The position numbers were made by a program, and so were the translations under genes. Positions 16,475 through 24,966 of a stretch of 64,000 bases of DNA are shown here, piece by piece. Each line of letters begins with the position of its first letter. Position 1 is the first letter of the stretch. Where the stretch lies: positions 2,976,001 through 3,040,000 of the forward strand of contig NZ_CP099399.1 of the NCBI RefSeq assembly GCF_024721175.1, read 5' to 3'. Source of the DNA: Rhizobium sp. Pop5 (lineage in GTDB: Bacteria; Pseudomonadota; Alphaproteobacteria; Rhizobiales; Rhizobiaceae). The notes below the pieces were generated by a model. The model searched no databases and was not told where the DNA came from. It saw only the letters and a list, made by a program, of their open reading frames with translations.

Positions 16475-17884
16475 CTACGCATATTGCCGATCCGTTTCGT
16501 TCTGGCTGCGGCCGAGGCTGATCGAAACGACGGCGCTGAGAAAGGCGGCGAAAAACACTGCGAAACCGGGGATTTGCAGCGAGAAATCGACCGCCGCGTG
16601 AAGGGCGACCAGAACCGTCGCCGCTATGCCGAGTAGGACATAGTGTCTCAGGCGCCGTCGGTCGGCGAGCCCGCGCCAAAACACCTTGGCAAGCACCGCG
16701 AAAGCTAGAAGCACCGCGACCGGGAACATTATCCCCAGGCCAAGAAATCCTTCGAGATAGAAATTATGCGCGCGGTCGAAGATCCCGAAAATCCCGCAGG
16801 CCGGATCGCGATAGGCGGAGAATACGGTCCGGAAAGTGCCGAGGCCCGTTCCCGTCAGCCAATGATCCGAAATGGCACGCCATATGCCCGGCAGAATGCA
16901 GAACCGATCATCATCCTCGAGCGGCCGCTCTTGCGCCCGCAAGATCGCCTGGCCCGCAAACATCGCCAGCAGCAGCACGACGAAACCGGCTGCCGAGAGC
17001 AGCTTCACCATCGAACGCCATTTCGGCGCCGGTTTGTACCCTCTCCTGGAGCTGCTCCAATTGAGGACAAGCCATGGAAAATAGAGGAGAGCGGCAACAA
17101 AGGTCGAAAATATTCCGGCACGCGAGCGGGTGAGCATCAGCGCGGTGAAGCAGACGCACAGAAGCAGCATGTAGATCCACGCTTTCAAGAGAAGCACGTT
17201 TCGCCCCTCTTGACCGGGCGGGTATTTTGAAAAGGAGCGGGCAATGTCCCTGACGAGCGTCAGCATCAGCAGGGTTCCGAGCCCGAGGAAGGTTGCGGCC
17301 GTATTACGGTTCACGAAGACGGCCGTCAGGCTGTCGAGATAGGCGCTTTTTTCGATGACGATCAGAATATTGGGAAACATCGAAAACTGCAGCAGCCCGA
17401 AGGCGGCGATCGCACCCGCCGAAAGCCCGAGGCCGGTGAGCACCTTTCTCGCGCGCTGATCCGTATCGCATAGGAGAAGCCCGGTCAGGAACGTGACGAA
17501 GGGCAGAGCGATTGAGAGGATCGAGGCGAGCGTGTCGCCCGGCTCTACAGAGATCGCCGCGTACTGGACCCCAGCCAGGTCACGCGCGGCACTCCAGGCG
17601 GGATTCGCCAGCCACCGGGAAGGCAGTTCGATCGTTTGGATGTACGTCCAGCCCGCCAGCACCACCAGCAGAAACAATGCTATGCTGAACACCCATCTGC
17701 TCTGTTTCGGCTCTCCGAACAGCAGTCCTGAAATGATGGCAAGAGCAAACATTCCGATTGCCGCGAAGGCGAAGGGAATGGGTGTAACGCTTCCGAACGG
17801 CACGAGCGTCAGTATAACGAGAGCGATGAAGGCGAAGAGAAGAAGCTCTCGCAAGAGGCGCCTGTTGATGAGGTTGGATAACAT
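16475..17884 (-). CDS. pssT: EPS polymerase PssT (Wzy-like, O-antigen ligase family)
   Basis: Polytopic inner-membrane protein of 469 residues with about twelve hydrophobic segments. The Wzy/O-antigen ligase signature occurs in the C-terminal third: GIWRAISDHWLTGTGLGTF followed by DRAHNFYLEGFLGLGIMFPV. In R. leguminosarum PssT is the inner-membrane polymerase whose gene sits upstream of pssN, pssO and pssP, and this order is reproduced exactly here. The start is taken at ATG 17884; a GTG at 17947 would add 21 residues with no ribosome-binding site. It joins undecaprenyl-linked repeat units in the periplasm and is thought to work with PssP. Confidence 0.9.
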   Translation of the reverse strand: MLSNLINRRLLRELLLFAFIALVILTLVPFGSVTPIPFAFAAIGMFALAIISGLLFGEPKQSRWVFSIALFLLVVLAGWTYIQTIELPSRWLANPAWSAARDLAGVQYAAISVEPGDTLASILSIALPFVTFLTGLLLCDTDQRARKVLTGLGLSAGAIAAFGLLQFSMFPNILIVIEKSAYLDSLTAVFVNRNTAATFLGLGTLLMLTLVRDIARSFSKYPPGQEGRNVLLLKAWIYMLLLCVCFTALMLTRSRAGIFSTFVAALLYFPWLVLNWSSSRRGYKPAPKWRSMVKLLSAAGFVVLLLAMFAGQAILRAQERPLEDDDRFCILPGIWRAISDHWLTGTGLGTFRTVFSAYRDPACGIFGIFDRAHNFYLEGFLGLGIMFPVAVLLAFAVLAKVFWRGLADRRRLRHYVLLGIAATVLVALHAAVDFSLQIPGFAVFFAAFLSAVVSISLGRSQNETDRQYA

Positions 17885-18190
17885 TTGATTTCGTTTACCA
17901 GAGCAGGCGACAATCAAAGCAACACAACCAGCGCGGTTAATATGCACGTACTAACATAAATTGCATATCAAGCGCTTGCGTGCTAAAGTGTAACAGAATT
18001 CCACATCATTTAAAATTGTCGCGAAAGGTTTAAGCCAATCGAGACAAGCCCCGGCTATGCTCCTTCAAGCAGCAGAAACGGGACAGACGTTCTGCGGCCA
18101 ATACTTGGCAGATCACTAAATCGCCATGCCATTGACTGAGACAAAAGGCAAGCCTGATCTCAATCGGTTGTCCTGACGGGGATTTAAGAG
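17885..18190. other. Divergent promoter region, pssT / cysteine peptidase
   Basis: 306 bp between divergently oriented pssT and the transglutaminase-like peptidase gene. It must contain promoters for both. I could not assign -35/-10 boxes with confidence and saw no ORF. Confidence 0.4.
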
Positions 18191-18790
18191 ATGAAGAAAA
18201 CATTCGTTACACTTCTGGCATTGGCTTTTACGGCAGGCAATGCATGCTCGGCATTTGCCGCCGGCCCCGCAGGTTTGGCCCGCGGCCTCACCAGCAGTCC
18301 GACGGTCAGCTATATCTCTGAAAAAGAAAAGATCATCCCGCCCTTCGCCCAAGTACTGTTCTGTGCGCAGAACCCGGCCGAATGCCGCGACAATAATGGG
18401 CTCTCCGTCGTCACGCTTGATGACAAGCAAATGCAGCAACTGACGGATGTGAATTCCACGGTGAACCGTACGATGATCGGCCGGAACGATCCGAGCACCG
18501 AACTCAACGGCGACGTCTGGAAGGTGAATGTCCGCAGCGGCGATTGCGAAGATTTCGCGCTCACCAAGCGCAGTCGGCTGATCGCGATGGGCTGGTCGTC
18601 GCGCGCCCTGCGGATCGCCACGGCCTATACGCCATCAGGTGAAGGGCATGCGGTCCTGGTGGTCAGGACCGACAAGGGCGACCTCGTGCTCGACAACCGG
18701 AAAAGCAGCATCAAGAACTGGCGGGACACCGATCTGCGCTGGGACAAGATTCAGTCGGGAACCGACCCCTATGTCTGGTACCGGCTGTAG
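18191..18790 (+). CDS. Secreted transglutaminase-like cysteine peptidase (BTLCP family)
   Basis: This 199-residue protein has a signal peptide (MKKTFVTLLALAFTAGNACSAFAA). The papain-like/transglutaminase-like core has a catalytic triad Cys119 in SGDCEDFALTK, His153 in GEGHAVLVV and Asp168 in LVLDNR. This is the bacterial transglutaminase-like cysteine proteinase family (DUF920), related to LapG, which releases type I-secreted adhesins. It starts 306 bp from divergent pssT and is followed by a stem-loop. The position next to a type I secretion and EPS locus makes an extracytoplasmic processing role attractive. However, the CHDL proteins here lack an obvious LapG-type Ala-Ala-Gly site, so the substrate is unknown. 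Confidence 0.88.
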   Translation: MKKTFVTLLALAFTAGNACSAFAAGPAGLARGLTSSPTVSYISEKEKIIPPFAQVLFCAQNPAECRDNNGLSVVTLDDKQMQQLTDVNSTVNRTMIGRNDPSTELNGDVWKVNVRSGDCEDFALTKRSRLIAMGWSSRALRIATAYTPSGEGHAVLVVRTDKGDLVLDNRKSSIKNWRDTDLRWDKIQSGTDPYVWYRL

Positions 18791-18834
18791 CGGCTGTCGC
18801 GGCCGACCAACCCATCCACCTCTTTTTGACATGG

Positions 18835-18867
18835 AAGTCGAGCCGGTTCTGACGAACGGCTCGACTT
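18835..18867 (+). terminator. Stem-loop after the BTLCP gene
   Basis: An 11-bp perfect inverted repeat, AAGTCGAGCCG at 18835-18845 and CGGCTCGACTT at 18857-18867, lies 45 bp past the stop. There is only a short T-rich sequence (GTCAT) after it, so termination efficiency is uncertain. Confidence 0.6.
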
Positions 18868-19059
18868 GTCATATCGCGCACATAAACCTATGACTTTGCT
18901 GTCGAGCGGGATAGCCGGCAGCGAATTGCGGCGCCCGAAGTTCGATTTCCGATATGGGTATCAAGCGATCTTCGATATTGTCTTTTCGCCCAGAACCAGT
19001 ATGACGGACGCCATGCTGCGACGCAGCATGACGTTCTACTCTAATGATTTGAGGGAATT

Positions 19060-20388
19060 ATGCGCATCACGATGATTGGATCAGGCTATGTCGGCCTCGT
19101 TTCAGGCGTTTGCTTCGCGGATTTCGGCCACGACGTCATCTGCGTCGACAAGGACCTGAGCAAGATCGAAGCCCTTCGCGAAGGTCGCATTCCGATCTAT
19201 GAGCCGGGTCTCGATCAGCTGGTCGCCGAAAACACCAGCACCGGCCGGCTGTCCTTCTCGACGGATGTCGGCGAAAGCGTGCGTGGCGCCGACGTCGTCT
19301 TCATCGCAGTCGGCACGCCGTCCCGGCGCGGCGACGGCCATGCGGATCTGTCCTACGTATACGCGGCTGCCCGTGAGATCGCCACCTATGTGGAAGGTTT
19401 CACCGTAGTTGTCACCAAGTCGACCGTGCCGGTCGGCACTGGCGACGAGGTCGAGCGCATCATCCGCGAAACCAATCCTTCGGCAGATGTCGCCGTGGTC
19501 TCCAATCCCGAATTCCTGCGCGAAGGCGCCGCGATCGAGGATTTCAAGCGCCCCGACCGTATCGTCGTCGGCCTGAACGACGACCGGGCGCGCGAAACCA
19601 TGACCGAGGTCTATCGCCCGCTTTACCTCAACCAGGCTCCCCTGGTCTTCACCACTCGCCGCACCTCCGAACTGATCAAATATGCGGCCAACGCTTTCCT
19701 CGCGATGAAGATCACCTTCATCAACGAGATCGCCGATCTCTGCGAGCGGGTTGACGCCAATGTCCAGGACGTTTCGCGCGGCATCGGTCTCGACGGCCGT
19801 ATCGGCTCGAAGTTCCTGCATGCCGGTCCCGGTTACGGCGGCTCCTGCTTCCCCAAGGATACGCTTGCCCTGGCCAAAACAGCGCAGGATTTCGACGCGC
19901 CGGTCCGCCTCATCGAGACAACGATCTCGATCAACGACAACCGCAAGCGGGCAATGGGTCGCAAGGTCATTTCGGCCGTCGGCGGTGACATTCGCGGCAA
20001 GAAGATCGCCATTCTCGGACTGACCTTCAAGCCGAACACCGACGACATGCGCGACAGCCCGGCGATCGCCATCATCCAGACGCTGCAGGATGCCGGCGCC
20101 CAGGTCGTCGGCTACGATCCTGAAGGCATGGACAACGCCCGTAAGGTGATCGAGAACATCGGATATGCGAACGGCCCTTATGAAGCTGCCGCTGACGCAG
20201 ACGCACTTGTTATCGTCACCGAATGGAATCAGTTCCGCGCGCTCGATTTCAATCGCCTGAAGCAGTCGATGCGCGCTCCGGTCCTGGTCGACCTGCGCAA
20301 CATCTACCGCAGCGACGAAATGCGCAAACATGGCTTTGCCTATACCGGCATCGGCACCAACTTCTACCAGGACGTCACCAACGCCTGA
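19060..20388 (+). CDS. ugd: UDP-glucose 6-dehydrogenase
   Basis: Cytosolic enzyme of 442 residues that oxidises UDP-glucose twice with NAD+ to UDP-glucuronate, the donor for EPS glucuronic acid. The N-terminal Rossmann domain has MIGSGYVGLVSG (GxGxxG). Other motifs are VGTPSRRGDGHADLSYV, STVPVGTGD and NPEFLREGAAIEDF. The catalytic Cys263 lies in GPGYGGSCFPKD, and the C-terminal domain carries LGLTFKPNTDDMRDSP. Full length for the family. Rhizobial names for this gene are rkpK or exo5. TGAGGGAA precedes ATG 19060. It is monocistronic, ending at a strong terminator. Confidence 0.95.
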   Translation: MRITMIGSGYVGLVSGVCFADFGHDVICVDKDLSKIEALREGRIPIYEPGLDQLVAENTSTGRLSFSTDVGESVRGADVVFIAVGTPSRRGDGHADLSYVYAAAREIATYVEGFTVVVTKSTVPVGTGDEVERIIRETNPSADVAVVSNPEFLREGAAIEDFKRPDRIVVGLNDDRARETMTEVYRPLYLNQAPLVFTTRRTSELIKYAANAFLAMKITFINEIADLCERVDANVQDVSRGIGLDGRIGSKFLHAGPGYGGSCFPKDTLALAKTAQDFDAPVRLIETTISINDNRKRAMGRKVISAVGGDIRGKKIAILGLTFKPNTDDMRDSPAIAIIQTLQDAGAQVVGYDPEGMDNARKVIENIGYANGPYEAAADADALVIVTEWNQFRALDFNRLKQSMRAPVLVDLRNIYRSDEMRKHGFAYTGIGTNFYQDVTNA

Positions 20389-20417
20389 GATGGACTTGTG
20401 ATCCGATGATCGCTCAG

Positions 20418-20448
20418 ACGCCGCGGAGATAAATCCCGCGGCGTTTTC
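20418..20448 (+). terminator. Rho-independent terminator of ugd
   Basis: CGCCGCGG (20419-20426) pairs with CCGCGGCG (20436-20443) and is followed by TTTTCATTTT. It lies 30 bp after the ugd stop. The stem sequence recurs after preA at 59597-59629. Confidence 0.85.
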
Positions 20449-20494
20449 ATTTTGGGCATCCTTCAAGCCAATGTATGTCGTTGCACGACGCGCT

Positions 20495-21283
20495 TTAAAG
20501 TATCCCGACTCGCGTCCCCTTGATCGTCAACACCGTCAGACGGCCCGTTGCCGAAACCGCAGTGTCGATACCGATTCGTTGCGGACCAAATGTCGGGACA
20601 CGAGCCGGGGTATGCCCGTGAATCACCAGGACAGGAAGCTGCGGTCCCTCGTCCAGAAAGGGCTGGCGGATCCACATCAGATCGCTGTCTTTCTGTTTGT
20701 TGAGATCGATTCCCGGCCTGACGCCCGCATGGACAAAGACGACCCTTCCCATCCGCAGCATGATCGGCAGTGATTCCAGAAATTGGATATGCCGCTCGGG
20801 GATCATGTTGCGAATGACACGGGCGATTGATTCATTTCCAGCCGCCGACTGCAGCAGATGCTCGATATCGACGCCGTAGGAGTTCAGCGTCTCCGGTCCG
20901 GCAAAACCGAGCCATTCGAGAATGCGCACTGGCTTGCGATAGAGTTTCACCAGCTCCGCATCGTGGTTGCCGCAAAGGGCGAAACGCTGGAATCCCGGCG
21001 GAGGCGCCTTGCACAGGAACTCCAGCACAGCGCTCGAATCCGGCCCGCGATCGACATAGTCGCCGAGCAGAAGGATAAGTTTAGGCCCCGGGATGCGCGC
21101 GCCGTCCTCCTCGATGCGGCGATGCGCCTCGACGAGTTCGCTGTAACATCCGTGAATATCGCTCATCGCGTAAACCGCAGCGAAGTCGCCCTCGGCAAAT
21201 GTCAGCCGCGCGCGCCTGCTGCGATTGCCGACCAGTGGTAATTGTTGTCGTAATGGCCCTAGATAGTTAAACATGTAATCCAT
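20495..21283 (-). CDS. Calcineurin-like metallophosphatase (Ser/Thr phosphatase family)
   Basis: A 262-residue cytoplasmic phosphatase of the PPP-like bacterial group. All metal-binding motifs are present in order: SDIHGCYSEL, LGDYVDRGPDSS, CGNHDAEL, a VFVHAG histidine and IHGHTP. The substrate is not predictable from sequence; related proteins hydrolyse phosphoproteins or Ap4A. The gene is convergent with ugd and lies 107 bp from it. The chosen start includes a hydrophobic N-terminus (MDYMFNYLGPLRQQLP); a shorter start before the DIHG motif cannot be excluded. Confidence 0.88.
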   Translation of the reverse strand: MDYMFNYLGPLRQQLPLVGNRSRRARLTFAEGDFAAVYAMSDIHGCYSELVEAHRRIEEDGARIPGPKLILLLGDYVDRGPDSSAVLEFLCKAPPPGFQRFALCGNHDAELVKLYRKPVRILEWLGFAGPETLNSYGVDIEHLLQSAAGNESIARVIRNMIPERHIQFLESLPIMLRMGRVVFVHAGVRPGIDLNKQKDSDLMWIRQPFLDEGPQLPVLVIHGHTPARVPTFGPQRIGIDTAVSATGRLTVLTIKGTRVGIL

Positions 21284-22039
21284 TTATGAGACCCGGCGAA
21301 ATGCCGGTTGCCGGTACGATCCGTCTCTTGTTTGTCGCTGAAAAGGCAGAAGGTCCTGCCTTCACCAGAAGTTGACCGGATCGCAGCTCCATCGACATTA
21401 TAACCGGAACCGATTGCCATGTTCAGGCCGGCTTGATCCTTCGTCATCCCGAGAGTCGGCTCGCCTGGCTCGTCGCGGCGATGACATTGGAGGAAGCCGC
21501 TCTGATTCGTTCGAGCGCCTGCTGAATGCCGAAGCCGGTCATGGCGTGCCGATTGGTCCGCTCTGCCCCGCGCGATTCTCCGTTGTGGTTGTTCGAAACC
21601 TCGTCTTCGCGGATTTCTGGAGCGAGACCGATTCTCCGGGCGACGGATTCGCTCAGACAATTCAGTGGCGGCAGTAGAGTTAATGCCGCGAGAACCGGCA
21701 ATTTGTATTCATTCATACTTGCAAGGGTGCCGCGGTTAATAGGACGCTATATTTTGATATAGGACGGTTAATCCGGCGTTAAACCGACGGCATATCGCGT
21801 AATTCGATTGAACCACCGCCGCGTCGGCTACTATTGAGAAACCCGCCTATGTCGGATTTCCACAGATTGAACTTCCCAAAAAGCTGTATAAATCAACTAT
21901 AGCGATAGCGATTACAAAAAAATGAACGTTTAAGCATATGATGCTTGACGCTCCTGCGGCCCCGAATAATGATGGTGCGTTGCGATCGTGAACGACGTTC
22001 GCAAGTGGAAATCTCAGATCCAAAATTGCGGGGTGCAAA
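21284..22039. other. 756-bp region without a supported gene
   Basis: The only candidate is a 90-codon minus-strand ORF at 21444-21716 whose product begins MNEYKLPVLAALTLLPPLNC like a short signal or lipoprotein peptide. It has no clear ribosome-binding site and no recognisable domain. The rest is AT-rich near 21720-21960, probably the promoter side of the phosphatase gene and of the KTSC gene. Confidence 0.35.
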
Positions 22040-22243
22040 GTGGAAACTGCGGTTGATTCGAAAATGATCGAGGCCATTGCCTACGACGAAGACAGCCGGC
22101 ATCTACGGGTCTACCTGACGAACGGTCAGAGACGAGAATATGAAGGCGTTCCCAAGGGGATTGTCGTCGGCTTGACGATGGCTGAATCCCCGGGGATTTT
22201 TTACATGAAGGCAATCAGGGGCAAATATCCTCCCCGCCCCTAA
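22040..22243 (+). CDS. KTSC domain small protein
   Basis: A 67-residue protein made of one KTSC domain: SKMIEAIAYDEDSRHLRVYL, then YEGVPKGIVVGLTMAESPG, ending with FYMKAIRGKYPPRP. KTSC proteins are small beta-rich proteins related to the lysyl-tRNA synthetase C-terminus, with no established function. The start is GTG 22040; an ATG at 22064 would cut into the first strand. Isolated gene. Confidence 0.78.
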   Translation: METAVDSKMIEAIAYDEDSRHLRVYLTNGQRREYEGVPKGIVVGLTMAESPGIFYMKAIRGKYPPRP

Positions 22244-22252
22244 GGCATATCG

Positions 22253-22277
22253 CGCAAAACTGCGAAGCGGTTTTGCG
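22253..22277. repeat. Rhizobial palindromic repeat, copy 1
   Basis: CGCAAAAC at 22253-22260 pairs with GTTTTGCG at 22270-22277 around TGCGAAGCG. The same core (GCAAAACTGCGNAGCGGTTTTGC, with small changes) recurs at 30584-30604 and 47472-47494. It follows the KTSC stop by 9 bp. Confidence 0.7.
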
Positions 22278-22354
22278 ATCATATCCTGCCGACTGATGCG
22301 ACAGGAGCATGATTTCAGCAAGGATGCGGGACCGGCATTCGCCGGTCCCGCAAA

Positions 22355-22966
22355 TCAGCTTCCGTAATCACCAAAAAAATCGCGAACCGCATCGATCTCG
22401 AGCGGCGCAATGTTGTGGCCGCCGGGGTGCCAGACCATCCTGACTTCCGCCCCGCGGTTTTTCAGATGCTCCGACAGCGCCTCGGTCAGCGGAACGGGCG
22501 CGATCGGGTCCCGCTGCCCGGCCGTTATCAGCACTCTGCGTCCGGCAAGCCCCGACCGGGTTTCGGGTTCGAACGGAATGAGCGGATGCATCAGGACCGC
22601 AGCGTCGAAGATGCCTTTTTCGATCAGCACGTTAGCGAGGATGTTGGCGCCATTCGAAAAGCCGAGCCCCAGAATATTGGAAGCCTGGCATTCCTCGGCG
22701 ACCGCCTTGACATAGGCCGCCATCTTCTCCGTCGCGCGTGAGAGGTCGGCCATGTCATAGACCCCTTCCCCGGTGCGGCGGAAGAAGCGCGCGGCGCCAA
22801 ATTCGGAAACGTCGCCGCGTGGTGAGAGGACCGTCCCTTCGGGCAGCAGGCCTCGGCCGAAGTCAAAGAACTGGTTTTCATCGCCGCCGGTGCCATGCAG
22901 CATCAGAAGGAGCGGTTTGCCGGGTGCACCGGCATGCAGCCGGTGCACATATCCTGTTTCGATCAT
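22355..22966 (-). CDS. Alpha/beta-hydrolase, carboxylesterase/phospholipase type
   Basis: A 203-residue esterase with LLLMLHGTGGDENQF (oxyanion region), nucleophile elbow GLGFSNGAN (Ser), Asp in TAGQRDPIAP and catalytic His in HPGGHNI. It belongs to the carboxylesterase/phospholipase group (YtpA/MhqD-like). The gene lies 10 bp downstream of a ring-cleavage-type dioxygenase on the same strand. Paired dioxygenase and esterase genes also occur in the Bacillus quinone-stress regulon (mhqO, mhqD). A role in detoxifying quinones or aromatic electrophiles is therefore inferred from the pair. Confidence 0.85.
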   Translation of the reverse strand: MIETGYVHRLHAGAPGKPLLLMLHGTGGDENQFFDFGRGLLPEGTVLSPRGDVSEFGAARFFRRTGEGVYDMADLSRATEKMAAYVKAVAEECQASNILGLGFSNGANILANVLIEKGIFDAAVLMHPLIPFEPETRSGLAGRRVLITAGQRDPIAPVPLTEALSEHLKNRGAEVRMVWHPGGHNIAPLEIDAVRDFFGDYGS

Positions 22967-22976
22967 GTCGGTCTCC

Positions 22977-23909
22977 TTAGCCTTCCAGCGGCTGCAGATG
23001 CTGCTCCAGCAGGGAGCGAAGATGAGCGTGCTGCGGCGGCAGCTTCAGGGCTTCGCCGAGATGAGCCGTATCCTCGTCGCGGTCGAAGCCGGGCTCGTTG
23101 GTCGCGACCTCGAACAGCACGCCGCCGGGCGTGCGGAAATAGATCGCCCAGAAATAATCGCGGTCGATCACCGGCGTGACCTGATAACCCGTGTCCATCA
23201 GTGCCTTGCGCACCTCGAGCTGCTTTTCGCGGTTTTCGACGGCGAAGGCGACATGGTGAACGGAGCCGGCGCCGGGAAGAGCGCGGGCGATGTTCGGCAT
23301 GGTCTCGAGATCGATGAAATGGGCGCCGTTGCCGTCAGGCTTGATCAGGCGCTTGACGCCATCCCTTTCCTCCGCGACCTCGTAACCCATGAACTTCAGG
23401 AGTTCGGCCGTGCCGCCCTCGTCTCTCAGCCGCATGGCGACTGAGTGGAAACCGCGAATGGCATGATCCTCGCTGATGCCGCCATGCGTCCAGGGCAGGC
23501 GGGCGTCATCCTTGACCTCGACGAGCGCAAAACCGTCGCCATCCGGACCGGAGAAGTTCAGACGCTTCTCGCCGAAGCTTTCCTCAGCCTTCAGACCGCC
23601 GACACCGAGCGTGGCGAAGCGGTCGCTCCAGAAACCGAGCGAGCCTTGCGGAACGGAAAACACCGTCGTGCCGACTTCGCCGGTGCCGGGACGGCCCTGC
23701 GCCATCTTCGGGAACGGGAAATAGGTCATAATCGTGCCGGGTGCGCCGGTCTCGTCGCCATAATAGAGGTGATAAACATCAGGCGCGTCGAAATTGACCG
23801 TCTTCTTGACGCGGCGCAGGCCGAGCGCATGGGTGAAGAATTGATTGTTGGTGCGGGCATCCTCCGCCATCGACGTGACGTGGTGTAGACCCTTGATCTG
23901 ACCGAGCAT
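22977..23909 (-). CDS. Ring-cleaving dioxygenase, VOC/glyoxalase superfamily (MhqO-like)
   Basis: A 310-residue protein with two vicinal-oxygen-chelate modules. Likely metal ligands are the His of GLHHVTSM (module 1), the His of SVHHVAFAV and the Glu of GGVLFEVATNEPGF (module 2). The family includes hydroquinone-type extradiol dioxygenases such as MhqO. The gene is first in a two-gene operon with the esterase at 22355. The real substrate is unknown; a quinone or hydroquinone is an inference from the family. Confidence 0.85.
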   Translation of the reverse strand: MLGQIKGLHHVTSMAEDARTNNQFFTHALGLRRVKKTVNFDAPDVYHLYYGDETGAPGTIMTYFPFPKMAQGRPGTGEVGTTVFSVPQGSLGFWSDRFATLGVGGLKAEESFGEKRLNFSGPDGDGFALVEVKDDARLPWTHGGISEDHAIRGFHSVAMRLRDEGGTAELLKFMGYEVAEERDGVKRLIKPDGNGAHFIDLETMPNIARALPGAGSVHHVAFAVENREKQLEVRKALMDTGYQVTPVIDRDYFWAIYFRTPGGVLFEVATNEPGFDRDEDTAHLGEALKLPPQHAHLRSLLEQHLQPLEG

Positions 23910-24042
23910 GTGAGACCCCTTTCTGGCCCGCCTCTGCGGGCTTTCGATGGATCATAAATGCTCGCTATCGGGCCCTGCGGAAAGAGCCGCAGAGCAAAAC
24001 GCATTGTTTCCTTTTAGTGAACGACGACCGGTAACCGTTCAC

Positions 24043-24744
24043 TCAACCACTATGCGGATCGGTCGGCAGCTGCCAGTCGATCGGTTCGCGCCCGCGCGAC
24101 TGCAGGAAAGCATTCGCCTTGGAAAAATGCTTGCAGCCGAAAAAGCCGTTATGGGCCGAAAGCGGCGAAGGATGCGGCGCCTTGAGGACCAGATGCCGCG
24201 CCGTATCGACGAAAGCAGCCTTTCGCTGGGCATAGGAGCCCCAGAGCATGAAGACGACGGACTCGCATTCGTCATTGACCTTGCGGATGACGGCATCGGT
24301 GAAGCGTTCCCAGCCCTTCCCCTGGTGGGCGGCCGCCTGCCCTTCCTCCACGGTCAGCACGCTGTTCAGCAGGAGCACGCCCTGCCTTGCCCAATGCTCG
24401 AGAAAACCGTGCCGCGCCGGCGCAATGCCGAGATCCGTCTCCATCTCCTTATAGATATTGACGAGCGAGGGCGGTATGCGCACGCCCGGCCGGACGCTGA
24501 AGCACAGCCCATGGGCTTGCCCGAGGCCGTGATAAGGGTCCTGGCCGAGGATGACCGCCTTGACCTGTGTGACCGGCGTCAGATCGAGGGCGCGGAAATA
24601 TTCGCTTCCCTTGGGGAATATCCGTTTGCCGACCTGCTTCTGTGCGACCAGGAAGGATTTGAGCTGCTGCATGTAGGGGCTTGAAAACTCCCCCTCCAGC
24701 GCAACCTTCCAGCTCTCCTCAAGACTGACGGACGTATCGCTCAT
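24043..24744 (-). CDS. ung: Uracil-DNA glycosylase, family 1
   Basis: DNA repair enzyme of 233 residues that excises uracil. The water-activating loop GQDPYHG (Asp69), the uracil-binding segment [19 protein letters not shown] and the DNA-intercalation loop [13 protein letters not shown] are all present. The start at ATG 24744 has GAGGG 8 bases upstream; an open frame to 24780 is not needed. It is a stand-alone gene of full family length. Confidence 0.95.
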   Translation of the reverse strand: MSDTSVSLEESWKVALEGEFSSPYMQQLKSFLVAQKQVGKRIFPKGSEYFRALDLTPVTQVKAVILGQDPYHGLGQAHGLCFSVRPGVRIPPSLVNIYKEMETDLGIAPARHGFLEHWARQGVLLLNSVLTVEEGQAAAHQGKGWERFTDAVIRKVNDECESVVFMLWGSYAQRKAAFVDTARHLVLKAPHPSPLSAHNGFFGCKHFSKANAFLQSRGREPIDWQLPTDPHSG

Positions 24745-24966
24745 CGGCAAACCCTCAGCATATGACGAAACAACGGACACATGCTTCTAGCAAAATAGCC
24801 CGGCGCCGCAATGCCTGTCAGCCGGGCAAGGGTCTATGCCTCTGAATTCAGTGGGGAAGATCGCCAAAGTCAGTCGTCCGTGTTTAACTATATGTGACCT
24901 TCGGTATTTACGCCGGCAGACGGCCTGAGTAGAAACTAGATCGTGTAATCGGAGCCATGTCTTCAT

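Noticed and set aside
21444..21716. 90-codon minus-strand ORF with a signal-like N-terminus
   Set aside because: Lacks a Shine-Dalgarno sequence and any domain, and several overlapping ORFs of the same length exist; left only as a note in the intergenic entry.
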